Assembly: GCF_000633255.1 (NCBI RefSeq)
Contig: NZ_AYMJ01000028.1
Span: 26,974 to 90,973, forward strand
Direction: 5' to 3'
Source: Pseudomonas sp. H1h
GTDB taxonomy: Bacteria > Pseudomonadota > Gammaproteobacteria > Pseudomonadales > Pseudomonadaceae
DNA: 64,000 nt
Of this stretch, positions 26,501-34,963 are shown in pieces. The notes beneath the pieces are model-generated. The model did not search any database, was not told where the DNA came from, and saw only the letters and a list, made by a program, of their open reading frames with translations. The translations under genes and the position numbers were made by a program. How positions within the stretch are numbered: the stretch's first letter is position 1; the number at the start of each line of letters is the position of its first letter.

Positions 26501-28695
26501 GTGCAGCACTGGGTAAAACAGCCGCACTGCCGACCTCCTGGCAATGGGCTCGACAGTCACTCGAGCGCTTCAAGGGCTACGAGTATGAATACGAAATTTC
26601 CCTGGCCGGCCTGCGCCCTGCCACCCACGGCGTGTACCGCAACGTCTACCGCCATGCCGATGGCGACTTCATCGTCCGTCAGGGCCGTATCTATCGTGTC
26701 CAGCTCAGCGATGCGCCACGCGGTTGGAGACTCTACGGCACGTGGATTCGCGGCTACAAACAGCCGATCGCCCTCGACGAAAGCGGCCAGTGGAACACTC
26801 ACTACGCGGTGTTCGGCACCGTGATGGAGGGCGGCGGTGCAGGCGGTGGCGCCGTACTCGGGCATCTGGCCGACGGCATGGACCCGCTCTGGCCTGCCCC
26901 GATCCGCCAGTGGTTGCCGCGCTGGTGGACTGATCGGCAACTGCGCAGACAATTGACCCTGAGCAATACCGCCGACGCCTACATCCGGCGCCTCGATACC
27001 CAGACCCGCGCCACCAATCAGTTGCTGGAGCACTACCAGAAACTCGCTTTCACCGAGCGCAAGCCCTTGCAGGCAGCGGTCGACGCGGCGTGCGTCAATG
27101 ACCTCGACATTGCCATCGCCCAGTACCAGAACCTGACCGAACTTCTGCCCCTGAGCCACGGCCGCAAACGTCTGCAAATCGAGGACATCCGGAGTCGCTG
27201 CGCCTGGATCGTGGTAGACCGCGCCATTCAGCGCATCAGCGTCGCCCGCGACCGCTTGCTCGACCACCTGAACCGGATCGACGATCTGGTCGCCGAATCC
27301 GACGCCACACGGTTTGACGACATCGCCACCCATATCCAGCTGATGGCTCGGCGCAAGCTGATACGCAAGGAATTCCTCAGCGAGTTCGATCACCTGCATG
27401 TGCTCACCGAGCAGGCCAACCTGTGGAATAACCGCATCACCATCCGCGCCCAGAAAGCCAAAATGGCAAAAGACATGACCGCCATCAACCGTGACCTCGG
27501 CCAAAGCACGCACGATTACCTCAGAACCGCGCACCTGCTGGAAATCATTACCCGTTACGACGCTGTCGCTGATCTGTCCTGGGTGTATTTCCATACCCAG
27601 ATGAAAGGCGCGCGGGTCAAGGTCGGGCGTGCGCTGTTGACCCTGCATCACCTGTCCGAGGTTCACGCCAGTCTGGCCCAGCGCAATCGGGTGATCGAAG
27701 ATTGCCTTGAGATCTATGCCGGTTTCCGGCGCCAGCTCAACGCCTGGACGCTTGGCTATGCGCAGCATCTGGATCAGGAGCAAATCGGCCTGTTTCTCGA
27801 TGGTTTGACCAAGGTCGAAGAACAGGCACGCCATGCGATCAGACAACGTCCACCCATCAAGCCGAAAGAGCCTGGCGGCAGGCAACTGTTCGAAACCGAG
27901 GACAACCAGTTGCTGATCGGCACAGAGACAATCGATGCCGGCACTCGCCAGAGACGCTTCACCGTGGAAGGCCTCGATGGTTTTCGCGAAACCTGGCTAC
28001 CGCGCTCCAGCGGCAAGTTTCATCTGCAAGTGCAATCGCCCCCTTCCACACCGTCGCTACCCACCGATGTTCGCCCGTTGCTGGTCGAAGCCAGGCAACG
28101 GCTCACCGCTGTCACGGCCTACAGCAACAAGGTGCAGGGATACGCCCGCCAGAACATGCTGCCGGTAGATCTGGAGCACATGCTTGGCAGCGAAGCCACG
28201 GAGTTGAGCACCCGCGCGCAAGCTATCGAGCGGCTGTCGCCGGCCGAGCCGGTGGTGCAGCAATTGCGCGACAAGGCGCGCGATATGCGGCGAGCGGGAC
28301 GCACCTTGCGCATCGAGCAGTCACTGCGCAGCAAGACGCCCGGTGAAGGCTATCTGGACTATCTGCTGCAAGAGCAAGTGGTGGATATCCGCAAGGAAGG
28401 TTCGCTTCGGCCGCTTGGCAAACGCACTGACGGACGCAAGGACTTTCTCCAGGAATATGAGGTGCGCGACCTCACCGCCACCCCGCCAAACACGCTGTGG
28501 TACGCACACTTTCACTACACCTCGGACACCGTCCCGTTCCATGACTTCGTCAAAGCTCATCTGAAACTTCCAGCGCAGCGCAATCTAGGCCTGCAATGGC
28601 AGCAGGCCCAAGCCGCCAGCGGCGCTCAGGTCGAGGCGATCTGGCGTGGTGATATCGGAAAACCGCTGGGCATCCAGCATTTCGCCAACCTCTAA
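23527..28695 (+). CDS. Giant dermonecrotic-toxin-like protein (DUF6543 type), 1,722 residues
   Basis: A single uninterrupted frame of 1,722 codons. No signal peptide. About residues 905-990 form a hydrophobic hairpin (MAIGMLPFIGTAAALYDAWN ... LLSLIDAAMDVLPGTVSVP) like the membrane-insertion or linker element of Pseudomonas proteins with the dermonecrotic toxin N-terminal domain. A smaller domain with YRNVYRHADGDFIVRQG follows at about 1040, then long helical segments. The tail has WYAHFHY and FVKAHLKLP, a pattern I associate with this family. No catalytic motif is recognised and no secretion system is adjacent. The NEL protein at 45779 shares the hydrophobic-hairpin layout. ATG 23527 (GGAG 10 bases before) is preferred to an upstream ATG at 23479. 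Confidence 0.72.
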   Translation: MSHALPLVTVDFGLDQRLQPNVDQNLHLLATARLDDCHQQWLELMAHHPQQPESAWWGARAPGTALSRREHALSLYHLHFEAAIQLAGADGKLDTAQRHRLAQLLTPSNKIAQGLRVAQPVLNRVDNSRLRLYGTLMIQLEETVQLLYLPAHPQPLIRFEQQTDLERWLIDQHPNPLRTTSLDFIEFGDDPLNRGVEPLMSTSAITGANWTVLDTFFPVAPTLPQSAGQTVNEVAPFGLLVADIPLDLRRQTLALEQHALDRWMGDSEPNSAQRQQLAQQFDALSEARQAGHDAASALLDSRDPLKMLELRHVTNVHYHALLQARIAGLRIEVELQRLLNHLTVEEHRRVIALLDAPERNPQLADGVVARVSLSAADQDLTHIEDLHGVLVIAAPLALQPGSTESLLLYWPGQFGGLQHFDSRLALEQNLFKRSPNDRELALHLTPLNGDPLAWSLDQQLYQCEQQAAQILHDNPLPTHARERNSEIEKLREQHLPRLTLPLAQARERAFAERQEQDHSAALAGNLPAWFNNVDDAHRTRIKALISRYLVAMRGAHALLERELPPRQAFAEKRLDARLRTDFSLGTRVTVSLDLPDSTVWQKTVIEGAASGTPQRNILTASARRSDISLEQLAQDNIDQDMWWRLSFMQVKVSAGDDADRRNVEAGLNPIYLRKLVTELDLAGRYEMLIRQTFFGTPAEPAFQQAWRRECLSEPWRLMLKLQGEFAWLQGHIDTAGHDVLKIAIDAATPEAYAVDDQRIALLPAHLTVGGEDTLHQGPSTLTGVTFIVEQTAGLTLLYLPDSSDAIFLRQYETLEQARLDLFKRCVDSKMVNYLAGRALNGDFASHVSRIDQAQLRNFDALIGVGAAWPATTSLADHLLNVHMGRLLEAHRNSSRSNDALYLERCALKSGALFNYLKMAIGMLPFIGTAAALYDAWNSANLAVAAFLRGEIGQGLAEVEAVLLSLIDAAMDVLPGTVSVPAAARLATRSRQRAALGKTAALPTSWQWARQSLERFKGYEYEYEISLAGLRPATHGVYRNVYRHADGDFIVRQGRIYRVQLSDAPRGWRLYGTWIRGYKQPIALDESGQWNTHYAVFGTVMEGGGAGGGAVLGHLADGMDPLWPAPIRQWLPRWWTDRQLRRQLTLSNTADAYIRRLDTQTRATNQLLEHYQKLAFTERKPLQAAVDAACVNDLDIAIAQYQNLTELLPLSHGRKRLQIEDIRSRCAWIVVDRAIQRISVARDRLLDHLNRIDDLVAESDATRFDDIATHIQLMARRKLIRKEFLSEFDHLHVLTEQANLWNNRITIRAQKAKMAKDMTAINRDLGQSTHDYLRTAHLLEIITRYDAVADLSWVYFHTQMKGARVKVGRALLTLHHLSEVHASLAQRNRVIEDCLEIYAGFRRQLNAWTLGYAQHLDQEQIGLFLDGLTKVEEQARHAIRQRPPIKPKEPGGRQLFETEDNQLLIGTETIDAGTRQRRFTVEGLDGFRETWLPRSSGKFHLQVQSPPSTPSLPTDVRPLLVEARQRLTAVTAYSNKVQGYARQNMLPVDLEHMLGSEATELSTRAQAIERLSPAEPVVQQLRDKARDMRRAGRTLRIEQSLRSKTPGEGYLDYLLQEQVVDIRKEGSLRPLGKRTDGRKDFLQEYEVRDLTATPPNTLWYAHFHYTSDTVPFHDFVKAHLKLPAQRNLGLQWQQAQAASGAQVEAIWRGDIGKPLGIQHFANL

Positions 28696-28706
28696 GACAG
28701 AAAAAC

Positions 28707-28731
28707 GGTGGGGCACGCGAGGTGCCCCGCC
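28707..28731. terminator. Hairpin after the giant toxin-like gene
   Basis: Stem GGTGGGGCAC / GTGCCCCGCC (one mismatch) with a 5-base loop, 12 bases after the stop. The T run is present only on the minus strand, so termination for the toxin message would be weak or Rho-assisted. Confidence 0.5.
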
Positions 28732-28818
28732 ACACCTTCAGCGGTCGACAGTCCCGCCAACATGAGACAAACTCACCGCCTTCGCCTCGATCACAAATTT
28801 TCTTCATGGAGCCATGCG

Positions 28819-29736
28819 GTGCTTGAAATCCGTCATCTGAAAACCCTGCATGCCCTGCGCGAAGCCGACAGCCTGGTCGACGCCGCCGACCGCCTGCACC
28901 TGACCCAATCGGCGTTGTCCCACCAGTTCAAGGAACTGGAGGAGCGCATGGGCATGCCGCTGTTTGTGCGCAAGACCAAACCGGTGCGCTTCACCAGTGC
29001 CGGCCTGCGCCTGCTGCAACTGGCGGACGCGACCCTGCCGCTGCTGCGCGCCGCTGAACGCGACATCAGCCGACTGGCCGGAGGCACCGCCGGACGCCTG
29101 CACATGGCGATCGAGTGCCACAGCTGTTTTCAGTGGCTGATGCCGACCATCGACCAGTTCCGCGACGCCTGGCCGGAAGTCGAGCTCGACCTGGCCTCGG
29201 GTTTCGCCTTCGCCCCGCTGCCAGCCCTGGCCCGTGGCGACCTGGACCTGGTCGTGACGTCCGACCCCTTGGAAATTGCCGGCATCACCTACGTGCCGCT
29301 GTTCACCTACGAAGCGATGCTCGCAGTCGCCAACCAGCACCCGCTGGCGAGCAAACCCTATATCGTCCCCGAGGACCTGCTGACTGAAACCCTGATCACC
29401 TATCCGGTGGAACGCGACCGGCTGGACATTTTCACCCGCTTCCTGGAGCCGGCCGACATCGAACCGGCGCAGGTTCGCACCTCGGAACTGTCGGTGATGA
29501 TGATGCAACTGGTCGCCAGCGGCCGTGGCGTCTGCGGCATGCCGCACTGGGCGCTGCACGAATACAGCTCGCGCGGCTATGTGAAGGCCAAACGACTGGG
29601 CGAGAAGGGTCTGTTTGCCACGCTGTACGCAGCGATCCGCGCCGACATGCTGGATGCGCCGTACATGCGCGATTTCCTGCTGACGGCCAAGGACACGTCG
29701 TTCTCGACGCTGGATGGGGTCAGCGCCGTACGCTGA
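28819..29736 (+). CDS. metR: LysR-family regulator of methionine biosynthesis
   Basis: A 305-residue LysR regulator. N-terminal winged helix-turn-helix (LVDAADRLHLTQSALSHQFK) and a substrate-binding domain with IECHSCFQWLMPTIDQFRDA, which identifies MetR, the homocysteine-responsive activator of metE/metH. The start is GTG 28819 with GGAG 7 bases upstream; the frame is open further upstream but that part has no family similarity. No met gene lies in the window. A REPIN follows the gene. Confidence 0.9.
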   Translation: MLEIRHLKTLHALREADSLVDAADRLHLTQSALSHQFKELEERMGMPLFVRKTKPVRFTSAGLRLLQLADATLPLLRAAERDISRLAGGTAGRLHMAIECHSCFQWLMPTIDQFRDAWPEVELDLASGFAFAPLPALARGDLDLVVTSDPLEIAGITYVPLFTYEAMLAVANQHPLASKPYIVPEDLLTETLITYPVERDRLDIFTRFLEPADIEPAQVRTSELSVMMMQLVASGRGVCGMPHWALHEYSSRGYVKAKRLGEKGLFATLYAAIRADMLDAPYMRDFLLTAKDTSFSTLDGVSAVR

Positions 29737-29782
29737 CGCTGCAAAGCAAAAGATCGCAGCCTGCAGCAACGCCACCTTCACC

Positions 29783-29875
29783 TGTGGGAGCGGGCTTGCT
29801 CGCGAAAGCGTCAAGTCAGGCAAAAATGAGCTATCTGACACACCGCATTCGCGAGCAAGCCCACTCCCACAGGGG
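29783..29875. repeat. REPIN (GAGCGGGCTTGCTCGCGAA type)
   Basis: Inverted REP cores at about 29783-29807 and 29848-29872 around about 40 bases, between metR and the convergent GNAT gene. Confidence 0.88.
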
Positions 29876-29887
29876 GTCAGTGTGAAA

Positions 29888-30385
29888 TCAAAGTTGGCGC
29901 CACATGTGAATCTTGTCGAAGTAGTCTTCGCCTACCCGAACCGCGAGCGGCTCAAGCCCGAACTGGATGAAGCCGCAGCGCTGGTACAGGTTGAACGCGG
30001 CGTCGTTGCCGGCGGTGACGGTGAGCTGGATGACTTTCAGCGCAGGATGATTTTGCGCTTCGGCCAGGGCGGCCTGGACCAGTTCATGGCCCAGACCGCG
30101 CTGACGAAAATCGGCTGACACGTACATGCCGAACAGGGTGACCTTGTGGCGTGCCTTTTCCCGGGGCTCGAAGGCCAGGCCAACGATGCCGGCCAGCACT
30201 CCGGCCTCGAATGCTCCCAGTACCACATCGAGCCTGCTGGTCAGGCGCCCTTCCCACCAGCTCAACGGCATCACCGCGCGCTCGCGCACGCTTGAGGTGA
30301 ACGCCTGTGGATGGCGATCGTAAGCCTCCAGCATCAATTCGCGGTAGGCCAGCGCGTGGCTGGCGTCGAGCCGCTCGACCCACAT
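29888..30385 (-). CDS. GNAT family N-acetyltransferase
   Basis: A 165-residue single-domain acetyltransferase. Motif A with the acetyl-CoA pyrophosphate loop reads VSADFRQRGLGHELVQAAL (RxxGxG/A form), and motif B includes NLYQRCGFIQFG. The acceptor is unknown; it could be an amino acid, a small amine or a protein. It starts 2 bases after the LysE-type gene stop and is the last gene of a NUDIX-LysE-GNAT operon. Confidence 0.88.
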   Translation of the reverse strand: MWVERLDASHALAYRELMLEAYDRHPQAFTSSVRERAVMPLSWWEGRLTSRLDVVLGAFEAGVLAGIVGLAFEPREKARHKVTLFGMYVSADFRQRGLGHELVQAALAEAQNHPALKVIQLTVTAGNDAAFNLYQRCGFIQFGLEPLAVRVGEDYFDKIHMWRQL

Positions 30386-30387
30386 GT

Positions 30388-31026
30388 TCAGGCCGTCCTG
30401 CGTTGTTCAAGCATCAGGCGCACAGCCAGGGCACCGAGCACAAAGCCCATGAAGTAGCGCTGGATTGCCAGCCACGTCGGGTTGCGCACGAACCACGAGG
30501 CAATGCCTGCCGCAAACAACGCGATCAGCAGATTGACGCTGAAACTGACGCTGATCTGGGTCAGGCCGAGGATGATGCTCTGGGTGAACACCGAGCCGTG
30601 TTCGGGGGTGATGAACTGCGGAAACACCGAGAGGTAGAACACCGCGATTTTCGGGTTCAACGCGCTGGTGAGAAAACCCATGGTGATCAGTTTGCGCGAC
30701 GAGTCCGGTGGCAATTGCTGCGCTTCGAATGGCGAGCGCGCACCGGGTTTGACCGCTTGCCAAGCCATCCACAGCAAGTACAGCGCGCCGGCCCACTTCA
30801 GCACCTCATAGGCCATCGGCACCGCCAGAAACACCGCGGTCAAGCCGGCAGCCGCGGCGAACATATGCACGAAGAATCCACTCACCACGCCGAGCAACGA
30901 GGTGACCCCGGCCTTGCGCCCCTGACAGATCGAACGCGAGATCAGGTAAATCATGTTCGGCCCCGGCGTCAGTACCATCAACAGCGCGGCGGCAGCAAAA
31001 ATCAGCAGGTCTTGAAGCGGGATCAT
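30388..31026 (-). CDS. LysE/RhtB family amino-acid exporter
   Basis: A 212-residue membrane protein with six hydrophobic segments. The signature LTPGPNMIYLISRSICQGRKAG near the N-terminus is the conserved RhtB/LysE element. It probably exports an amino acid or derivative; substrate unknown. It lies between the NUDIX gene (24 bases upstream) and the GNAT gene (2 bases downstream), so export of an acetylated product is conceivable. Confidence 0.92.
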   Translation of the reverse strand: MIPLQDLLIFAAAALLMVLTPGPNMIYLISRSICQGRKAGVTSLLGVVSGFFVHMFAAAAGLTAVFLAVPMAYEVLKWAGALYLLWMAWQAVKPGARSPFEAQQLPPDSSRKLITMGFLTSALNPKIAVFYLSVFPQFITPEHGSVFTQSIILGLTQISVSFSVNLLIALFAAGIASWFVRNPTWLAIQRYFMGFVLGALAVRLMLEQRRTA

Positions 31027-31050
31027 GGATGACGTCCTGTGCGTGGATGA

Positions 31051-31485
31051 TCAGGCGGTTTCGCTGAGCGAGGCTCGATAAAACGGCAGGATCAGGTCGC
31101 GTGTCAATGGCGCCAGCACCAGACCACCGTCAGTGGCCGGATCGATCCAGAGCACTTCCTCGATTTCGGCAGCCGGAGTCACATCGGTGTCGATAGTCAG
31201 TTGAAAGATCTGGGCCTGAACAACAAACCCCGGCTCGTTGGCGGCGGGCGCCGAGAACTGACCGAGAAAAGACGCCTGCGCCGGATCGATCTGCAGGCCC
31301 AACTCTTCCTCCAGCTCACGGGCCAGCGCGTGCACCGGCAACTCATGCGCTTCGATCTTGCCGCCCGGTTGCATGAACGCCGTGGTGCCGCGCTTGCGCA
31401 CCAGCAGGGTCTGGCCTTCAGTGTTGAGCAACAAGGCGGCGGCAATACGGATGAGGCGTGGAGATACAACGGATGCAGAGGTCAT
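31051..31485 (-). CDS. NUDIX hydrolase
   Basis: A 144-residue hydrolase with a complete Nudix box: GKIEAHE, seven residues, then RELEEELGL, where the Glu residues bind Mg2+. Substrate is a nucleoside diphosphate linked to some other group. The family start is probably ATG 31485 (MTSASVV); an in-frame ATG at 31524 would add 13 residues and neither has an outstanding ribosome site. First gene of the minus-strand NUDIX-LysE-GNAT run. Confidence 0.88.
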   Translation of the reverse strand: MTSASVVSPRLIRIAAALLLNTEGQTLLVRKRGTTAFMQPGGKIEAHELPVHALARELEEELGLQIDPAQASFLGQFSAPAANEPGFVVQAQIFQLTIDTDVTPAAEIEEVLWIDPATDGGLVLAPLTRDLILPFYRASLSETA

Positions 31486-31551
31486 GGGGCAGCCACCGTC
31501 CTGGAAAAGCCGCAAGGATCCCATGCCTGCCCAATGCCGTCACCTCACAGA

Positions 31552-31661
31552 TCATTCCCCCAGGGCCTTGAGCGCGGCTTCAACCTCCTCCGGCACCTTG
31601 ACGAAGTGGAAGTCGCAGACCCCGGCGCGGGGATCGCGCCGGCCCGCGGCCTGAAGACGCC
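31552..31661 (-). pseudogene. Possible 3' remnant of an unidentified gene
   Basis: On the minus strand, directly after the APC permease stop, about 36 codons ending at 31552 read like a genuine protein C-terminus (VCDFHFVKVPEEVEAALKAL) with GC-rich third positions typical of this genome. In that frame the sequence further upstream is only the out-of-frame permease gene and there is no nearby start codon. It may be the stub left by a deletion. The family was not recognised. Confidence 0.3.
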
Positions 31662-32987
31662 TCAGGTCGCTTCCTGGAAATCCATCTCCGGCGGCTGACG
31701 ACGAAAGCCGCCGGTAAGTACCGCCAGATACACCACGCCCACCGCCAGCCAGCTCAGGCCCAGATACACCGCCAGGTGATCCAGGCTGACCATCAGCCAC
31801 AAGTCCGCCACCAGCCCGATAAACGGACACACCAGAAACAGCAGCAGTTCGCGCGGGCCTTTTTTCTCGCCACCGATCCAGTAATGGAAGATCACCGACA
31901 GGTTGACCAGGCTGAACGCCAGGAATGCGCCGAAGTTGATGAACGAAGTGGACGTGGTCACGTCAAGTTTCAGGGCCAGCAACGCCACCACCGCACACAG
32001 CAGAATGCTGTTGACCGGTGTACCGAAGCGCGCGTGCAAGGTGCCGAAAAACGACTTGGGCAACACGCCGTCGCGGCCCATGGCAAATAGCAGGCGTGAG
32101 CCGCTGGCCTGAGCGGACAACCCCGAGGCGAACTGGCCGACGATCAGGCCGATGAGGAAGATCGAGACGAACAGATCGCCGCCGATATTGCGCGCAATTT
32201 CATAGGCCGCCGAGTCGACGCTGTCGAACTGGAACGACGGGTGCGCGATCTGCACAAAGTACGACACACCGACGAAGATCAGACCGCCGATCAGCGTGAT
32301 CAACATGATCGCCCGCGGGATGGTGCGGCGCGGGTCGCGGGTTTCCTCGGTCAACGTACTCACGGCGTCGAAACCGAGGAACGAATAGCAGGCAATCGCC
32401 GCGCCGCTCATGATCAGCGGCATCTGCATGTCGCCGTTGAAGAACGGTTTGATCGACCACAGCGGCGTACTCGCATCGCCCCCCACGTAGTGCACGCACA
32501 AGGTGACGAAAGCGATCAGCACCAGAAACTGCACCAGCATCAGCAAGGCGTTGATGCCGTTGGCCAGTTTCAGGCCAATGATGTTGATCGCACTGGTGAT
32601 TCCAATGAACGCCAGCACCCAGATCCACTGCGCAATCGAGGGGAACGCCGACCCCAGGTACGCCGCGCCGATCAGCCAGATCGCCATCGGCAGAAACAGG
32701 TAATCGAGCAGCACCGCCCAACCGGCGATGAAGCCAAGTTTAGGGCTGATCGCCTTGCGCACGTAGCTGTAGGCGGAACCGGCGACCGGGAACGCGGCGG
32801 CCATGCGTCCGTAGCTCATGGCAGTGAAGAACATCGCCACCAGTGCTGCCAGATACGCGGCCGGGACCATGCCGGCGGTGGATTGAGCGAGGATGCCGAA
32901 GGTGCCGAGGACAATGATCGGCGTCATGTAGGCGATGCCGAACAGCACCACCGACCCTAATGACAGGGTGCGTTGCAAACGAGCCAT
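31662..32987 (-). CDS. APC-family amine/amino-acid permease (PuuP-like)
   Basis: A 441-residue permease with about 12 membrane helices. The N-terminal RTLSLGSVVLFGIAYMTPII followed by GMVPAAYLAA, and AACYSFLGFDAVSTLTEET mid-protein, resemble putrescine importer PuuP and relatives. An uptake role for an amine is suggested also by the neighbouring nitrilase-family gene, which in polyamine pathways encodes N-carbamoylputrescine amidase, but the match is not specific. ATG 32987 has GGAG upstream; an earlier ATG would add 29 residues unlike the family. Confidence 0.88.
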   Translation of the reverse strand: MARLQRTLSLGSVVLFGIAYMTPIIVLGTFGILAQSTAGMVPAAYLAALVAMFFTAMSYGRMAAAFPVAGSAYSYVRKAISPKLGFIAGWAVLLDYLFLPMAIWLIGAAYLGSAFPSIAQWIWVLAFIGITSAINIIGLKLANGINALLMLVQFLVLIAFVTLCVHYVGGDASTPLWSIKPFFNGDMQMPLIMSGAAIACYSFLGFDAVSTLTEETRDPRRTIPRAIMLITLIGGLIFVGVSYFVQIAHPSFQFDSVDSAAYEIARNIGGDLFVSIFLIGLIVGQFASGLSAQASGSRLLFAMGRDGVLPKSFFGTLHARFGTPVNSILLCAVVALLALKLDVTTSTSFINFGAFLAFSLVNLSVIFHYWIGGEKKGPRELLLFLVCPFIGLVADLWLMVSLDHLAVYLGLSWLAVGVVYLAVLTGGFRRQPPEMDFQEAT

Positions 32988-33094
32988 GAGCGACTTACTC
33001 CGAATTTTATTGGATTTATGGCAGAGCCGAGTTCGGCGAATGTTTCGGGTGTGGCTTTGTTGTTTTTGGATCAAACAGGTGTGTTGTCTGGGCG

Positions 33095-33170
33095 GGCCCT
33101 ATCGCGAGCAGGCTCACTCCTAAAGGGTGTACGCGGTGGATGCAGGAGTGAGCCTGCTCGCGATAGGGCC
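33095..33170. repeat. REPIN with 27-base perfect arms
   Basis: Arms 33095-33121 and 33144-33170 are exact reverse complements (starting GGCCCTATCGCGAGCAGG) with a 22-base spacer. Longest perfect palindrome of the GAGCCTGCTCGCGAT type in the window; it separates the nitrilase gene from the permease gene. Confidence 0.92.
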
Positions 33171-33195
33171 GGTACAGTCGATGAAAAAAATCGGA

Positions 33196-34017
33196 TCAGC
33201 GCGAAGGAATCAGCAACTCGTGCAAACCACCAGCGTGCTCCAGCACCTCCCCCGGCAGCTTCAAGCGCTGGTCATCCAGATAGCGGTAATCCTTGCGCGC
33301 GATCTCCAGTTGAGCGAAATCCAGCTCGACGCTGAACTGCCCTTCTTCACGCCCGGCCTCGAACAGCAACGTCCCCAGCGGATCGACCAGCGCACTGCCG
33401 CCGGCGAACATCAAGCCGTCATCCCCGGCCTCGACGCGGTTGACCATCAGCGCGAACGCCTGATTCTCCTGGGCGCGGGCCATGATCGCGGTACGGTGGG
33501 TCGGCGCGTACGGGTCCATGTTGCCGTTGGTCACGATCAGCAACTCGGCGCCCAGTTGCGCCAACGCACGGGCGGACTCGGGGAATTCGATGTCGTAGCA
33601 AATCAACAAGCCAACGCGCACCCCGTTCCACAGACACGTGGCATAGCGGTCGCCGGCCTCGAACACGCCGCGATCCGATGCCCAGAGGTGGGTCTTGCGA
33701 TATTTCAGGGCAATGCCCTCGGGGGTGATCAGCAGCGTGGTGTTGTAGAAGCGCCCGTTGTCGTTTTCGGCCATGCCGATCACCACGCCGATGTTGCGCT
33801 GACGGGCGGCGGCCAGCACTGCGCCGACGGTCGGGCCATCCGTCGGCTCGGCGATCTGCGCCACAGTGTCGGCGGTCGGGAAGCCCATCAGGTGGGTTTC
33901 CGGGAACACGATCAATTGCGTGTCGGCAGCACACGCCGCAATCGCCGCGAGGGCGCGTTCGAGGTTGTACGCGGTGCCATTGTCACGGCCCGCCAGTTGG
34001 GCGAGTTCGACTTTCAT
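33196..34017 (-). CDS. Carbon-nitrogen hydrolase (nitrilase superfamily)
   Basis: A 273-residue hydrolase with the Glu-Lys-Cys triad: Glu40 in FPETH, Lys108 in YRKTHLW, and Cys140 in LLICYDIEFPE. The family hydrolyses amides, nitriles or carbamoyl groups; here an aliphatic amidase or N-carbamoyl-amine amidohydrolase is plausible. ATG 34017 with AAGGA 7 bases upstream is chosen over an earlier in-frame ATG. It is divergent from the LuxR-type gene, which may regulate it, and precedes the APC permease on the same strand, with a REPIN between. Confidence 0.88.
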   Translation of the reverse strand: MKVELAQLAGRDNGTAYNLERALAAIAACAADTQLIVFPETHLMGFPTADTVAQIAEPTDGPTVGAVLAAARQRNIGVVIGMAENDNGRFYNTTLLITPEGIALKYRKTHLWASDRGVFEAGDRYATCLWNGVRVGLLICYDIEFPESARALAQLGAELLIVTNGNMDPYAPTHRTAIMARAQENQAFALMVNRVEAGDDGLMFAGGSALVDPLGTLLFEAGREEGQFSVELDFAQLEIARKDYRYLDDQRLKLPGEVLEHAGGLHELLIPSR

Positions 34018-34142
34018 GAAGATTCCTTGTGATGAGCATCGGGCGCTGAAAGATTGCCCGGTGGCTGTCTGTGGGCCAGTATGCGCAGCAAGCAACCGGT
34101 CAGGGAATCACGCGGCCGGGGTAACCCGATAGGGGTAGATCC

Positions 34143-34943
34143 ATGACCGTTTCGTTTGATGACATCACCTGGCACCGCGCCGTCGGCCAACTGATCGACG
34201 CGCTCGACAAGCCCAATTTCTGGGCGCAACTGGTGCGATTGCTCGACCAGTACGTGGCGTTCGATAGCTGGGTGGCGCTGCTGTTCAGCGCCGATCAGCA
34301 CCCGCAGGTCTTCGCCGAATGCCCTGGCGAGGACGGCAGTCCCGACCAACTGTTTCAGGATTATCTGCGCGGGTTGTACCTGCTCGACCCGTTCTACATC
34401 GCCTGCCGCGAGCAGTCGCGCACCGGGTTGTACCGCCTGTCCGAGGTGGCGCCGGAGCATTTCGAGCTGACCGAGTATTACCAGCGATACTTTCGTCTGA
34501 ATGTGGTCGCCGACGAAATCCAGTTCAATTGCCAGCTCGAAGGCGAACGCACGCTGTGCCTGTCGCTGGGCAGTGAAAAACGTTTCACTGGCGAACAGAT
34601 CGCTTTGCTGTCTTTGATCCAGCCGTGGGTGCTGGGCCTGTTGCGCCAGCGCCTGCCGTACGAGATCAACGAAACCGTAGCCCTCGCTGCTGCGCCTGCA
34701 CCGGCCGACTGGCGGGTGCAACTGGAAGCGTCGGTGCAGCAACTCAAGGGCGCGCAACTGACCGCCCGGGAGCTGGATGTCGGGCGTTTGATGCTCAGCG
34801 GTTGCTCCAGTAAAGAAATCGCCCGTAAGCTGGAAATCTCCGTAGAAACCGTGAAAGTCCATAAGAAACACATGTACAGCAAGCTGGGAATCAAATCCCA
34901 GTCGGAGCTGTTTTCGATTTTTCTCCAGGCACAAAATGCCTGA
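34143..34943 (+). CDS. LuxR-family transcriptional regulator
   Basis: A 266-residue regulator. The C-terminal GerE/LuxR helix-turn-helix is clear (LTARELDVGRLMLSGCSSKE, then VETVKVHKKHMYSKLGI). The N-terminal 190 residues are not a receiver domain and lack the Trp/Tyr pattern of acyl-homoserine lactone sensors, so the ligand is unknown. Such orphan regulators often sit beside amine-catabolism genes. ATG 34143 follows AGGGG. Divergent from the nitrilase gene with a 125-base spacer containing the direct repeat GGGGTA at 34118 and 34132. Confidence 0.87.
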   Translation: MTVSFDDITWHRAVGQLIDALDKPNFWAQLVRLLDQYVAFDSWVALLFSADQHPQVFAECPGEDGSPDQLFQDYLRGLYLLDPFYIACREQSRTGLYRLSEVAPEHFELTEYYQRYFRLNVVADEIQFNCQLEGERTLCLSLGSEKRFTGEQIALLSLIQPWVLGLLRQRLPYEINETVALAAAPAPADWRVQLEASVQQLKGAQLTARELDVGRLMLSGCSSKEIARKLEISVETVKVHKKHMYSKLGIKSQSELFSIFLQAQNA

Positions 34944-34963
34944 CTGCAACGTGGAACAGCTTT

